Part shown: piece by piece, positions 1-7,415 of the stretch
How positions within the stretch are numbered: the stretch's first letter is position 1
Layout of the letters: every line of letters starts with the position of its first letter
Assembly (NCBI GenBank): GCA_002422985.1
Contig: DITZ01000026.1
Span: 6,264 to 26,602 of the forward strand
Source: Sphingomonadales bacterium UBA6171
GTDB taxonomy: Bacteria > Pseudomonadota > Alphaproteobacteria > Sphingomonadales > Sphingomonadaceae
Direction: 5' to 3'
Length of the DNA: 20,339 nt
Program-made: the position numbers and the translations under genes
Notes under the pieces: model-generated
The model's database searches: none
Told to the model about the DNA's origin: nothing
The model's input: only the letters and a program-made list of their open reading frames with translations

Positions 1-609
1 CGCACCGGCCAGGGCCAGGTGATCGATTCGGCGATGACCGATGGCACCGCGCTGCTGATGGGCATGATCTGGGGCTTTCGCGGCATGGGTATATGGACAG
101 ACAATCGCGGCACCAACATGCTGGATACCGGAGCGCATTTCTATGACACGTTCGAATGCGCAGACGGGCTGTATATCTCGATCGGCTCCATCGAACCGCA
201 ATTCTATGCGCTGCTGCGCAAGCTGACGGGGCTGGATGCGGATCCAGCGTTCGACGCGCAGATGGACAGCCGCAACTGGCCGGCGCTGAAGGAAAAGCTG
301 CGCGCGCTGTTCCGCGGGCAGCCGCGCGCGCATTGGGATGCGCTGCTGGCGCAAACCGATGTCTGCTATGCGCCCGTGCTCTCCATGGCAGAGGCGCCGG
401 CGCATCCGCACAATGTGGCGCGCGGCACCTTTGCCGACATCGGCGGCATGACGCAGCCGATGCCCGTGCCGCGCTATTCGCACACGCAAACCGATGTGCC
501 GCTGCCGGCGCCGATGAATGGCGCGGATACCGATGCGGTGCTGGCCGGCATCGGCTATACGCCCGATCGCATCGCGGCGCTGCGGGCGGCGGGCGCGATC
601 GGCCGCTGA
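1..609 (+). CDS. CaiB/BaiF family CoA-transferase, alpha-methylacyl-CoA racemase-like (5' truncated)
   Basis: The open frame enters the window from the left edge (reading RTGQGQVIDSAM) and stops at TGA 607-609, leaving 202 residues of the C-terminal part of a class III CoA-transferase fold protein. The stretch GAHFYDTFECADG followed by SIGSIEPQFYALL is typical of the alpha-methylacyl-CoA racemase (AMACR) branch, which interconverts (R)- and (S)-2-methylacyl-CoA so that branched chains can enter beta-oxidation. The N-terminal CoA-binding part and the catalytic Asp region lie outside the window, so activity cannot be judged. The dGTPase-like gene follows after 7 bases, suggesting co-transcription. 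The family call is firm; racemase rather than transferase activity is inferred from the motif style. It is a different gene from the complete CaiB homologue at 3114-4313. Confidence 0.85.
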   Translation, partial: RTGQGQVIDSAMTDGTALLMGMIWGFRGMGIWTDNRGTNMLDTGAHFYDTFECADGLYISIGSIEPQFYALLRKLTGLDADPAFDAQMDSRNWPALKEKLRALFRGQPRAHWDALLAQTDVCYAPVLSMAEAPAHPHNVARGTFADIGGMTQPMPVPRYSHTQTDVPLPAPMNGADTDAVLAGIGYTPDRIAALRAAGAIGR

Positions 610-616
610 TGATGGC

Positions 617-1792
617 ATGAAGGCGCCCTTTGCCACCAACCCGGAACACAGCCGGGGGCGCCTGTTCGCGGAAGCTGAAAGCCCGATCCGCAGCGCCTTT
701 GCGCGTGACCGGGACCGGCTGATCCACTGCACCGCCTTTCGCCGGCTGCGCTATAAAACCCAGGTGTTCGTCGCGCCCGATGGCGATCATTTCCGCGTGC
801 GCCTCACCCACAGCCTGGAGGTGGCGCAGATCGCCCGCACCATCGCCCGCGTGCTGGGGCTGAACGAGGATCTGACCGAGGTGGTGGCGCTCAGCCATGA
901 TCTGGGCCACCCGCCCTTTGGCCATTCCGGCGAGGATGCGCTGACGCGCGCGATGGCACCCTATGGCGGCTTTGATCACAACGGCCATGCCGTGCGGATA
1001 TTGACGCTGCTGGAAAACCGCACCCCCGATCATGACGGGCTGAACCCAAGCTGGGAGGTGCTGGAGGGGCTGGCAAAGCATAATGGCCCGGTGCCCAACC
1101 CCGGCTGGGCGCTGGCGGCGGTGAATGCGGCCTTTGATCTGGAGCTGACAAGCCACGCCGGGCTGGAGGCGCAGGTGGCGGCGCTGTCGGACGACATCGC
1201 CTATAATGCGCATGATCTGGACGACGGGCTGCGCGCCGGGCTGTTTGATCTGGACGAAGCCTGCGCCGCGGTGCCGCTGGTGGACGGGCTGTGGCGCGAT
1301 ATTCAGGCGCGCTGGCCGGGCGAGACGCGGCGCTCACGGCTGCGGCCGCAACTGGTGCGCGATCTGATCGGCGTGATGGTGGAAAGCCTGCTGGCCGAAA
1401 CCCGCGCCCGGCTGGCCGAACAGCAGCCGGGAAGCGCGGCGGACATCCGCCATGCCGGCCGGCCGACGGCGGAGTTCGGCGCGGCGATGCTGGCCGATAT
1501 GGCACCGTTGCGGGCCTTTTTCCGGCGGGCGATGTATACCCATGCCAGCGTGCAGCGGCTGCGGGCGCCGGCCGAACAGGTGGTGACAGAGCTGTTCACG
1601 ATTTTTGCCGACGATCCGGGGCGGCTGCCCGAACGCTGGGCCGAACAATGCGCCGCACAGACCGGCGAAGCACCATGGCCGCAACGCATCACCGGCGACT
1701 ATGTGGCGGGCATGACCGATCGCTACGCCATCCGCAAGCATCGGCAACTCACCGGCACAAGCCCCATCCCGCAGGACGGACTGTATTTCTAG
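617..1792 (+). CDS. dgt: dGTPase-like deoxynucleoside triphosphate triphosphohydrolase (HD domain)
   Basis: This 391-residue protein belongs to the dGTPase-like HD hydrolases, which split dNTPs into deoxynucleoside and triphosphate and so tune dNTP pools in the cytosol. The N-terminus has the family stretch with DRDRLIHCTAFRRLRYKTQV (about residues 30-50). Metal ligands of the HD fold are visible: His65 in LTHSLE, His94-Asp95 in SHDLGHPPFGH, and the Asp pair at 192-193 in LSDDIAYNAHD. I chose ATG 617, 7 bases after the previous stop, because homology to the family begins here; the upstream in-frame extension is low-complexity read-through of the previous gene. Length is near that of the type-2 dGTPase-like family, which is shorter than E. 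coli Dgt. Substrate preference cannot be read from sequence. Confidence 0.93.
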   Translation: MKAPFATNPEHSRGRLFAEAESPIRSAFARDRDRLIHCTAFRRLRYKTQVFVAPDGDHFRVRLTHSLEVAQIARTIARVLGLNEDLTEVVALSHDLGHPPFGHSGEDALTRAMAPYGGFDHNGHAVRILTLLENRTPDHDGLNPSWEVLEGLAKHNGPVPNPGWALAAVNAAFDLELTSHAGLEAQVAALSDDIAYNAHDLDDGLRAGLFDLDEACAAVPLVDGLWRDIQARWPGETRRSRLRPQLVRDLIGVMVESLLAETRARLAEQQPGSAADIRHAGRPTAEFGAAMLADMAPLRAFFRRAMYTHASVQRLRAPAEQVVTELFTIFADDPGRLPERWAEQCAAQTGEAPWPQRITGDYVAGMTDRYAIRKHRQLTGTSPIPQDGLYF

Positions 1793-1953
1793 CCAGGTTG
1801 CCGGCGCTGCTGCACCTGAACGACGGGAAGGTGGTCATCATGCCGTCCGAACAGCTGATGGTGCGGCGGGGCTTTGATGGCGAAGGCGCGGGCTTCAACG
1901 GCTTCGCGCTGACACGCGATAGTATCGCGGCGTTAAAGAACGGACCCCGATGA
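1793..1953 (+). pseudogene. possible C-terminal remnant of a beta-lactamase-like serine hydrolase
   Basis: Directly after the dGTPase stop, the frame ending at TGA 1951-1953 reads LPALLHLNDGKVVIMPSEQL and then VRRGFDGEG. The pattern of a GK/GQ turn, a hydrophobic strand, PSEQL and V-R-x-G resembles the C-terminal strand of class C beta-lactamase/esterase-type serine hydrolases (often written VVIPSxxLVVVRxG). No Ser-x-x-Lys or Tyr-x-Asn part is present and there is no start codon with a ribosome binding site, so this would be a broken gene end of about 50 residues. The match is short and made by eye; chance coding-like sequence in GC-rich DNA is a real alternative. Confidence 0.3.
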
Positions 1954-1985
1954 TTTCCGCCTGATGCTTCCCGTTAAATCCGCCT

Positions 1986-2073
1986 CGTCACCCCGTGCTT
2001 GACACGGGGCAAGGCTTGCTTCTGCAAGACGGGGCGAGAAGAAGCCCGGCCCCGTGTCAAGCACGGGGCGACG
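1986..2073. repeat. long inverted repeat (REP-like hairpin) between convergent genes
   Basis: Two 25-base arms, 1986-2010 and 2049-2073, are reverse complements of each other with one mismatch; the core arm is CCCCGTGCTTGACACGGGGC. The 38-base loop contains a smaller stem (CTTGC, loop TTCT, GCAAG). The element lies between dgt (+) and tilS (-) and could end transcription from both sides or protect mRNA 3' ends. Related GTCACCCCG-type palindromes are common intergenic repeats in sphingomonads (general knowledge). No T-run follows, so a classical intrinsic terminator is not shown. Confidence 0.8.
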
Positions 2074-2106
2074 AAATAAGGCGAAGAAATAAGGCGAAGA
2101 AATAAG
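2074..2106. repeat. 13-bp direct tandem repeat, about 2.5 copies
   Basis: The unit AAATAAGGCGAAG occurs twice in full, followed by AAATAAG, immediately next to the right arm of the inverted repeat at 1986-2073. It is AT-richer than its surroundings and has no coding frame. It probably arose by replication slippage at the hairpin edge. Confidence 0.85.
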
Positions 2107-2162
2107 CGACGACATCAGGTGGCGATTCAAGGAGACCACCCAAGCGGGCATGCAGGCGAAAA

Positions 2163-3113
2163 TCACCGCACGGCAGCGCGCGGCGGGGCAGGGCGGATCA
2201 GCCAGTCTCCCTTGGCGGCGGTGGCGCGCGCATTGCCCAGCGTGCCGCCGCCGCCGGCCAGCAGGCGGGTTAGCAGGCGATCGGCCGCCGGCCCATCGGG
2301 CGCGGGGGTGCCCAGTTCCGCCAGCGCGCGGATCAGCAGCGCATGTTGCAGCGCACGGGGCAGGGCCGCAGCGTCGATGCGCCAGCCGGCATCCAGCGGC
2401 ACGGCGCGGCTGGCCCAGGCGCGCGCCGCCGCCCAGTCCAGCGCTTCGTTCGCGCTGCACAGATTGGCGGCGGCAGCAGCGAGCCGTTCCGGCTGAAGCC
2501 AGCCGGTGGCGGCCAGCAGGGCGCGGGCCGCGGTGCGGTCGAACCGGGGATCGGCGTTGGACGGGTCGTCCACCGGCACCCAGCCGCTGCCCTCCAGCAC
2601 CATATGCAGCGCCGCGCGCGGCGTGCCCAGCAGCGGCCGCAACACCTGCACACCATGCAGATGCACAACCGCCCGAATCCCCGACAATCCGCCAGGCCCG
2701 CTGCCCCGCGCCAGCCGCATCAGCAGCGTTTCCGCCTGATCGTCCGCATGGTGCGCGGTCAGCAGATATGGCACGCCATTGGCCACACACCAGCCCGCCA
2801 TCGCCTGATAGCGTGCGCGCCGCGCCCCATCCTGCACATTGGCCGGCGCGATTGGTGCGGCAGGATGCAGCGTGGCATGGCGTAGCCCCAGCCCGGCGGC
2901 GATGCCGGCCACCATCGCGCATTCGTCCGCCGCCGACGCCCGCAGCCCATGATCAACGCTCAGCACATGCACCCGCGCCCCAAAGGCCGCATGCGCCAGC
3001 CGCAGCAGCGCCAGCGAATCCGCGCCGCCCGACACCGCAACCGCCAGCGGCGCGTCCGCCCCGATGCCGGCCAGCCCGGCCAGCTGCCGCACCAGGTGGT
3101 CGGCGCTCAGCAT
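2163..3113 (-). CDS. tilS: tRNA(Ile)-lysidine synthetase TilS
   Basis: This 316-residue enzyme modifies the wobble C34 of the AUA-reading tRNA(Ile) to lysidine using ATP and lysine, switching both codon and amino-acid identity; it is normally essential. The PP-loop signature SGGADS is at residues 28-33, followed by the family blocks SVDHGLR, the region around RRARYQAM, LLTAHHADDQAETLLMRL and RPLLGTPR. It is shorter than E. coli TilS (about 430) and lacks most of the C-terminal domain, as in many alphaproteobacteria. The junction with the upstream CoA-transferase is TAAATG (no gap), with an AGGAGGGGG ribosome binding site 9 bases before the ATG, so the two are co-transcribed and probably coupled. 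The C-terminal residues are Pro/Arg-rich. Confidence 0.95.
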   Translation of the reverse strand: MLSADHLVRQLAGLAGIGADAPLAVAVSGGADSLALLRLAHAAFGARVHVLSVDHGLRASAADECAMVAGIAAGLGLRHATLHPAAPIAPANVQDGARRARYQAMAGWCVANGVPYLLTAHHADDQAETLLMRLARGSGPGGLSGIRAVVHLHGVQVLRPLLGTPRAALHMVLEGSGWVPVDDPSNADPRFDRTAARALLAATGWLQPERLAAAAANLCSANEALDWAAARAWASRAVPLDAGWRIDAAALPRALQHALLIRALAELGTPAPDGPAADRLLTRLLAGGGGTLGNARATAAKGDWLIRPAPPRAAVR

Positions 3114-4313
3114 TTAGATCACCCCCTCCTGCCGCAGGGCTGCCATATCATCGTCCGGCAGCCCCAGCAGGTCGCGGTAAATCTCGTCATTATGCGCGCC
3201 CAGCGGCGGGCCGGGCCAGTTCACCTTGCCCGGCGTGGCGGAAAGTTTCGGAAACACATTCTGCATCACCAGATTGCGGAACGCCGGATGCGGCACCTGC
3301 ACCAGCGCCTCGCGCGCCGCGAAATGCGGATCGCTCATCATGTCCGGCGCCTTGAAGATGCGCCCGGCGGGCACCCCATGCTCCTCCATCAGCGCCAGCA
3401 CCGCGTCCACCGTCATCGTTCGCGTCCATCCCGCGATGATGGCATCCAGCTCCGCCTGCCGTTCGCCGCGCGCCCGATGCGTGGCATAGCGCGCGTCGCT
3501 CGCCAGCTCCGGCTGCCCCATCGCCTCGGCCAGCCGGCCGAACACACTGTTCTGATTGGCCCCGATCAGCACATCGCCATCGGTGCAGGGATAGACGTTC
3601 GACGGCGCCAGCCCCGGCAGGATAGAGCCGGTCCGCTCCCGCACATGCCCGCCAACACTATATTCCGGCACGGTCGACTCCATCATCGCCAGCACCGATT
3701 CATAGATGGCGCTGTCCACCACCTGCCCCTCGCCCGTCCGGTTGCGGTGATGAAGCGCCATCAGCGCCCCCATGCAGGCAAAGCAGGCCGCCAGGCTGTC
3801 GCCGATTGAAAGCCCCACGCGCGACGGCGGTGAGGAGGGGTCGCCCGCCAGATTGCGGATGCCCCCCATCGCCTCCCCGATGGAGCCATAGCCCGCGCGC
3901 GGCGCATAAGGCCCCGTCTGCCCATAGCCGGACACGCGGATCATGATGAGGCCGGGGTTGATCGCCGAAAGCTCTGTCCAGCCCAGCTTCCACTTCTCCA
4001 GCGTGCCGGGCCGGAAATTTTCCAGCAGAAAGTCTGATTTGGCCGCCAGTTGCCGCAAAATCTCCTGTCCGCGCGGGTCACGCAAATTCAGCGTGATCAC
4101 CTTCTTGTTGCGCCCCAGAATCGGGAACCACACCGGCATTCCCTGCCCCCACTGCCGCATCGGATCGCCCGCATTGGCGTCACCCGGCCGCCCCGGTGCC
4201 TCGATCTTGATCACCTCCGCGCCATGATCGGCCATCAGCTGCCCGCAGAACGGCCCGGCAATCAGTTGCCCCATTTCGATCAGCCGCAATCCGTCCAGCG
4301 CACCCTCAGCCAT
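3114..4313 (-). CDS. CaiB/BaiF family CoA-transferase (class III), complete
   Basis: A full-length (399 residues) class III CoA-transferase, which moves CoA between acids through a mixed anhydride on an aspartate. The expected catalytic Asp is Asp172 in GLSIGDSLAA; the N-terminal CoA-site region LRLIEMGQLIAGPFCG and the block ENFRPGTLEKWKLG are intact, as are SGYGQTGPY and GQVVDSAIYE. The order of motifs resembles the succinyl-CoA-dependent branch (such as succinyl-CoA:glutarate CoA-transferase), but the acceptor cannot be told from sequence. It is transcribed away from the HMG-CoA lyase-type gene across a 95-base gap, so a linked reaction (activation of a 3-hydroxy-3-methyl dicarboxylate, then cleavage) is a reasonable inference. 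tilS is joined to its 3' end. RBS-like GGAAGG lies upstream of the ATG at 4313. Confidence 0.92.
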   Translation of the reverse strand: MAEGALDGLRLIEMGQLIAGPFCGQLMADHGAEVIKIEAPGRPGDANAGDPMRQWGQGMPVWFPILGRNKKVITLNLRDPRGQEILRQLAAKSDFLLENFRPGTLEKWKLGWTELSAINPGLIMIRVSGYGQTGPYAPRAGYGSIGEAMGGIRNLAGDPSSPPSRVGLSIGDSLAACFACMGALMALHHRNRTGEGQVVDSAIYESVLAMMESTVPEYSVGGHVRERTGSILPGLAPSNVYPCTDGDVLIGANQNSVFGRLAEAMGQPELASDARYATHRARGERQAELDAIIAGWTRTMTVDAVLALMEEHGVPAGRIFKAPDMMSDPHFAAREALVQVPHPAFRNLVMQNVFPKLSATPGKVNWPGPPLGAHNDEIYRDLLGLPDDDMAALRQEGVI

Positions 4314-4408
4314 CCTTTATCCTTCCGTTCGGGCCTGCTTGTGGCCATCCGCCGCGCACCTTATAGCCTGTATGATTGGTGCGGTTCACCTGTCGGGGAA
4401 GCCTTGCG
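4314..4408. promoter_or_regulatory. divergent intergenic region with candidate overlapping promoters
   Basis: These 95 bases separate the CoA-transferase (-) and the lyase gene (+). On the minus strand TATAAG (complement of 4360-4365) is preceded 18 bases upstream by GTGAAC, a weak sigma-70-like pair. On the plus strand TATGAT at 4371-4376 could be a -10 box but has no good -35 partner. The two -10 candidates nearly touch, which would make expression mutually dependent. No clear operator palindrome and no regulator gene are seen nearby. Positions are by eye. Confidence 0.35.
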
Positions 4409-5335
4409 ATGACGGAATATGTGGAAATTGTCGAGGTCGGCGCGCGGGACGGCCTGCAAAACGAGGCGCGCCCGGTTTCCACGCCGGAAAAGCTGGCGCT
4501 CATCAACCGCTGCATCGCCGCCGGGGCCCGCCGCATCGAGGTGGCGAGCTTCGTGAACCCGGCCCGCGTGCCGCAGATGGCAGACGCAGAGGCGGTGATC
4601 GCCGCGCTCCCCAACCGGGCCGACGTCCGCTACATCGGTCTTTGCCTCAACAAGCGCGGCGTGCTGCGCGCGCTCGCCAGCCGTGAAGCCGGCGCGCGCG
4701 GGGTGGACGAGGCCGGCTGCGTGATCGTCGCCTCCGACACATTCGGCCAGCGCAATCAGGGGCAGACCATCGCCGAGGGCATCCGCGAAAACAGCGAAAT
4801 GCTGCGGCTGGCGCGCGAAGGCGGCCTGTTCCCGCAGGTTACGATCACCGCCGCCTTCGGCTGCCCGTTCGAAGGCCATGTGCCGGCCGCGCGCGTGGTT
4901 GAACTGGCGCGGCGCATGGCAGAGGCCGGCGCGGCGGAAATCGCGCTCGGCGACACCATCGGCGTCGGCGTGCCACAACAGGTGGCCGACCTGTTCGGGA
5001 TGGTGGCAGAGGCCGCGCCCGGCGTTGCGTTGCGCGCCCATTTCCACAACACGCGCGGCACCGGCATCGCCAACGCCTGGGCAGCCTTTCAGGCCGGCGT
5101 CCGCACGCTCGATTCCAGCCTTGGCGGCCTCGGCGGCTGCCCCTTTGCACCCAAGGCCACCGGCAATATCGCCACCGAGGATCTGGTCTATATGCTGGAC
5201 CGGTCCGGCGTCGAAACCGGCCTTGATCTCGACGCGCTGATCGCCGCCAACTACTGGTTTGAACCCATCATCGGCCGGCCGCTGCCGGCGTCTCTTGGAA
5301 GGGCCGGAGCATGGACAGGACATATCGCCGCCTGA
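4409..5335 (+). CDS. mvaB: hydroxymethylglutaryl-CoA lyase family protein
   Basis: This 308-residue TIM-barrel enzyme of the DRE/HMGL-like superfamily cleaves 3-hydroxy-3-methylglutaryl-CoA to acetyl-CoA and acetoacetate, the last step of leucine breakdown. Visible catalytic elements: Arg13-Asp14 in GARDGLQNE, metal ligands His211 and His213 in RAHFHNTRG, and the loop GLGGCPFAPKATGN with the essential Cys at 244. ATG 4409 was chosen over the in-frame GTG at 4376 because family homology starts at TEYVEIVEVGARDG. Some paralogues act on citramalyl-CoA or isohexenylglutaryl-CoA; the divergent CoA-transferase neighbour leaves that open. Its 3' end overlaps the next gene by 25 bases. Confidence 0.92.
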   Translation: MTEYVEIVEVGARDGLQNEARPVSTPEKLALINRCIAAGARRIEVASFVNPARVPQMADAEAVIAALPNRADVRYIGLCLNKRGVLRALASREAGARGVDEAGCVIVASDTFGQRNQGQTIAEGIRENSEMLRLAREGGLFPQVTITAAFGCPFEGHVPAARVVELARRMAEAGAAEIALGDTIGVGVPQQVADLFGMVAEAAPGVALRAHFHNTRGTGIANAWAAFQAGVRTLDSSLGGLGGCPFAPKATGNIATEDLVYMLDRSGVETGLDLDALIAANYWFEPIIGRPLPASLGRAGAWTGHIAA

Positions 5336-5826
5336 CAGCCGCGGCGCTGCTGGCGCTGGCCGCACCAGCCTTGGCCGAGGTGACGGCGAACGCGCCGGAT
5401 GGCTTCACTGTCGTGCACAAAAGCACCGCCAATGTGCCGCCCGCCGCCATGTGGCGCGCCCTGCTGGACTGGCAGGGCTGGTGGCCCGCCGCGCACAGCT
5501 ACAGCGGCAGCGCCGCCAATCTCAGCCTGAACCCGGTGGCCGGCGGCGCGCTGCGGGAGAAATGGGCCGGCGGCGAGGTGCTGCACGCCACGGTGTTGCA
5601 GGCACGCACCGAGCGGCTGCTGCGGCTGGACGGTGCCTTCGGCCCGCTCCAGGCCATGCCCGTCACCGCCATTATGGATCTGGCGCTGGCCCCGGACGGC
5701 ACCGGCACGAAAATCAGCCTCACCTACCGCGTTTCCGGCCCCGCCATCGGCCAGTTCGCCCCCGCCGTAGACAGCGTCCTGTCTGACGCCTTCACGCAAC
5801 TGGCAGCGCATCGGCGAGAACAATAG
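5311..5826 (+). CDS. exported SRPBCC (START-like/polyketide cyclase) family protein
   Basis: A 171-residue protein with a clear Sec signal peptide: MDRTYRR, a hydrophobic stretch, then a likely cut after APALA (residue 22). The mature part (GFTVVHKSTANVPPAAMWRA, then a WW-containing loop and KISLTYRVSG near the end) follows the SRPBCC helix-grip fold, a lipid- or ligand-binding cavity domain; exported members of unknown role are common in sphingomonads. The start overlaps the end of the lyase gene by 25 bases in another frame, and GGAAGGGCCGGAG just upstream provides a ribosome binding site, so translation is probably coupled. No catalytic residues can be named, and a ligand is not predictable. 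Convergent with the acyl-CoA dehydrogenase gene. Confidence 0.8.
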   Translation: MDRTYRRLTAAALLALAAPALAEVTANAPDGFTVVHKSTANVPPAAMWRALLDWQGWWPAAHSYSGSAANLSLNPVAGGALREKWAGGEVLHATVLQARTERLLRLDGAFGPLQAMPVTAIMDLALAPDGTGTKISLTYRVSGPAIGQFAPAVDSVLSDAFTQLAAHRREQ

Positions 5827-5833
5827 CGCAACA

Positions 5834-5879
5834 CGCTCCCCTCCCCTTCAGGGGAGGGGCCGGGGGTGGGGGCCATCCC
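5834..5879 (+). repeat. 46-bp GC-rich hairpin repeat, copy 1
   Basis: The element begins CGCTCCCCTCCCCTT and has a perfect 9-bp stem (CCCCTCCCC with GGGGAGGGG around a TTCA-type loop), followed by CCGGGGGTGGGG and ATCCC. The same 46 bases occur in reverse orientation at 18638-18683 with 40 of 46 positions identical. It starts just after the SRPBCC gene and faces the convergent dehydrogenase gene, so it may act as a bidirectional 3'-end or terminator structure. It is a dispersed REP-like element, not coding. Confidence 0.85.
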
Positions 5880-5925
5880 CATAGGCAAGGCGCCCCACAA
5901 ACCCCCCCCAAACCCCACCCAACCC

Positions 5926-7074
5926 TCAATTCCCCTCCCGCAACATCTCCCGCGCGGTGATCACCCGCATAATCTCATTGGTCCCCTCCAATATCCGGTG
6001 CACGCGCAGATCGCGCCACAGCCGCTCGATGGGATAATCCATCAGATAGCCATAGCCGCCATGCAGTTGCAGCGCCCGGTCCACCACGGCGCTGCCGGTA
6101 TCGGTCGCCAGCCTTTTCGCCATGGCGGCAAATTTGGTCTTGTCCGGCGCACCGGCCGTCACCTTGGCGGCGGCCAGATACAGCAGCGCGCGCGCCGCCT
6201 GCAATTCCGTCTCCATGTCGGCAAGCTGGAACTGGGTGTTCTGGAAGTCGGCGATCGCCTTGCCGAATTGCCGCCGGTCCCGCACATAATTCAGCGTCTC
6301 ATCGATGGCCCGCTGCGCGCCGCCCAGCGAGCAGGCGCCGATGTTGAGCCGTCCGCCATCCAGCCCGGCCATGGCGATGCGGAAGCCCTGACCTTCGGCC
6401 CCCACCAGATTCTCCACCGGCACGCGCACCGCGTCGAAATGCACCAGCGCGGTGGGTTGCGAACGCCAGCCCAGTTTGCGCTCATTGGCACCAAAGGACA
6501 GGCCGGGCCGGTCTTTTTCGATCACCAGACAGGAAACGCCCGCCGCCCCCGGCCCGCCGGTGCGGACCATGGTGACATAGATGTCGTTCGCGCCGCCGCC
6601 GGAGATAAAGGCCTTGCTGCCCGTCACCACAAAATAATCCCCGTCCCGCACGGCCGTGGTTTTCATGGAGGCAGCGTCAGAGCCGGCGCCGGGCTCGGTC
6701 AGACAATAGCTGGCCACATGGTCCATCGGCACGAGCGCGGGCAGAAATTTCGCCTTCACGGCATCGCTGCCGAAACAGTCGATCATCCAACTCGCCATAT
6801 TATGGATGGAGATGAAGGCGCTGGTCGACGGGCAGCCATAGGCCATGGCTTCCATGATCAGCGCCGATTCCATCCGGCCCAGCCCGATGCCGCCGGAGGC
6901 TTCGCTCACATAAATGGCCCCAAAGCCCAGCGCGCCGGCCTTTTGCAACAGGGCGCGCGGAAAGGCGCTCTCCTCGTCCCAGCGGGCGGCGAATGGCGTG
7001 ATTTCACTCGCGGTGAAGCGCTCGGCCATCTCCCGGATGGCCAGCTGATCGTCGGTAAGGTCAAACTGTGTCAT
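5926..7074 (-). CDS. acyl-CoA dehydrogenase, isobutyryl-CoA dehydrogenase-like
   Basis: A 382-residue FAD enzyme that introduces a trans double bond at C2-C3 of acyl-CoAs. The N-terminus MTQFDLTDDQLAIREMAERF and the block with SAFISIHNMASWMID resemble isobutyryl-CoA dehydrogenase (ACAD8) of valine breakdown. The two family signatures are present (ASYCLTEPGAGSDA near residue 135; the C-terminal QLHGGYGY region), and the catalytic base is expected at Glu363 in ILEGTNEIMR. The start at 7074 was chosen by homology; the open frame runs 63 codons further upstream but that part is arginine- and cysteine-rich and overlaps the rpmH promoter. It stands alone between a convergent and a divergent neighbour. 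Electrons would pass to ETF. Substrate specificity is inferred, not shown. Confidence 0.93.
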   Translation of the reverse strand: MTQFDLTDDQLAIREMAERFTASEITPFAARWDEESAFPRALLQKAGALGFGAIYVSEASGGIGLGRMESALIMEAMAYGCPSTSAFISIHNMASWMIDCFGSDAVKAKFLPALVPMDHVASYCLTEPGAGSDAASMKTTAVRDGDYFVVTGSKAFISGGGANDIYVTMVRTGGPGAAGVSCLVIEKDRPGLSFGANERKLGWRSQPTALVHFDAVRVPVENLVGAEGQGFRIAMAGLDGGRLNIGACSLGGAQRAIDETLNYVRDRRQFGKAIADFQNTQFQLADMETELQAARALLYLAAAKVTAGAPDKTKFAAMAKRLATDTGSAVVDRALQLHGGYGYLMDYPIERLWRDLRVHRILEGTNEIMRVITAREMLREGN

Positions 7075-7152
7075 GCGGCGCTCGTTAGCATCGGAAACCG
7101 GCGCACGCAAAAGGCCAAAGTGCCGGCGTGGGGGCGTGCAACCGGCCCGGCA

Positions 7153-7181
7153 TTGACCTTCCGGCCACTGCTCGCTATGGC
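7153..7181 (+). promoter_or_regulatory. candidate sigma-70 promoter of the rpmH operon
   Basis: TTGACC at 7153-7158 is a good -35 box; 17 bases on, TATGGC at 7176-7181 is a weak -10. The implied start near 7188 gives a leader of about 65 bases before rpmH. It lies in the 178-base gap divergent from the dehydrogenase gene. No experimental support. Confidence 0.45.
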
Positions 7182-7252
7182 AACCCGCTCTTGTCCGGCC
7201 CGATTCCTTCTGTTTCTGGCCGGGTGCAGTTGTTAATTTTGAGGATCTGACG

Positions 7253-7387
7253 ATGAAGCGCACCTATCAGCCGTCGCGGCTGGTTCGCAAACGCCGCCAC
7301 GGCTTTCGCTCCCGCATGGAAACGCCGGGTGGCCGCAAGGTTCTGGCCCGTCGTCGCGCCCGCGGCCGCAAGGTCCTTTCGGCCTGA
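7253..7387 (+). CDS. rpmH: 50S ribosomal protein bL34
   Basis: The 44-residue product begins MKRTYQPSRLVRKRRHGFRS and ends GRKVLSA, full length for bL34 of the large ribosomal subunit. It is very basic (Arg/Lys in over a third of positions). GAGG 9 bases upstream of ATG 7253 serves as ribosome binding site. It heads the conserved cluster rpmH-rnpA-yidD-yidC, which in many bacteria lies near dnaA and the replication origin; dnaA itself is not in the window. Confidence 0.98.
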   Translation: MKRTYQPSRLVRKRRHGFRSRMETPGGRKVLARRRARGRKVLSA

Positions 7388-7415
7388 TCCGGTCGCGGCC
7401 GTGAAGCCGCGCCCC

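Noticed and set aside
7075..7263. 63-codon N-terminal extension of the acyl-CoA dehydrogenase
   Set aside because: The added part is Arg/Cys-rich, would overlap the rpmH promoter and start, and family homology begins exactly at the Met at 7074.
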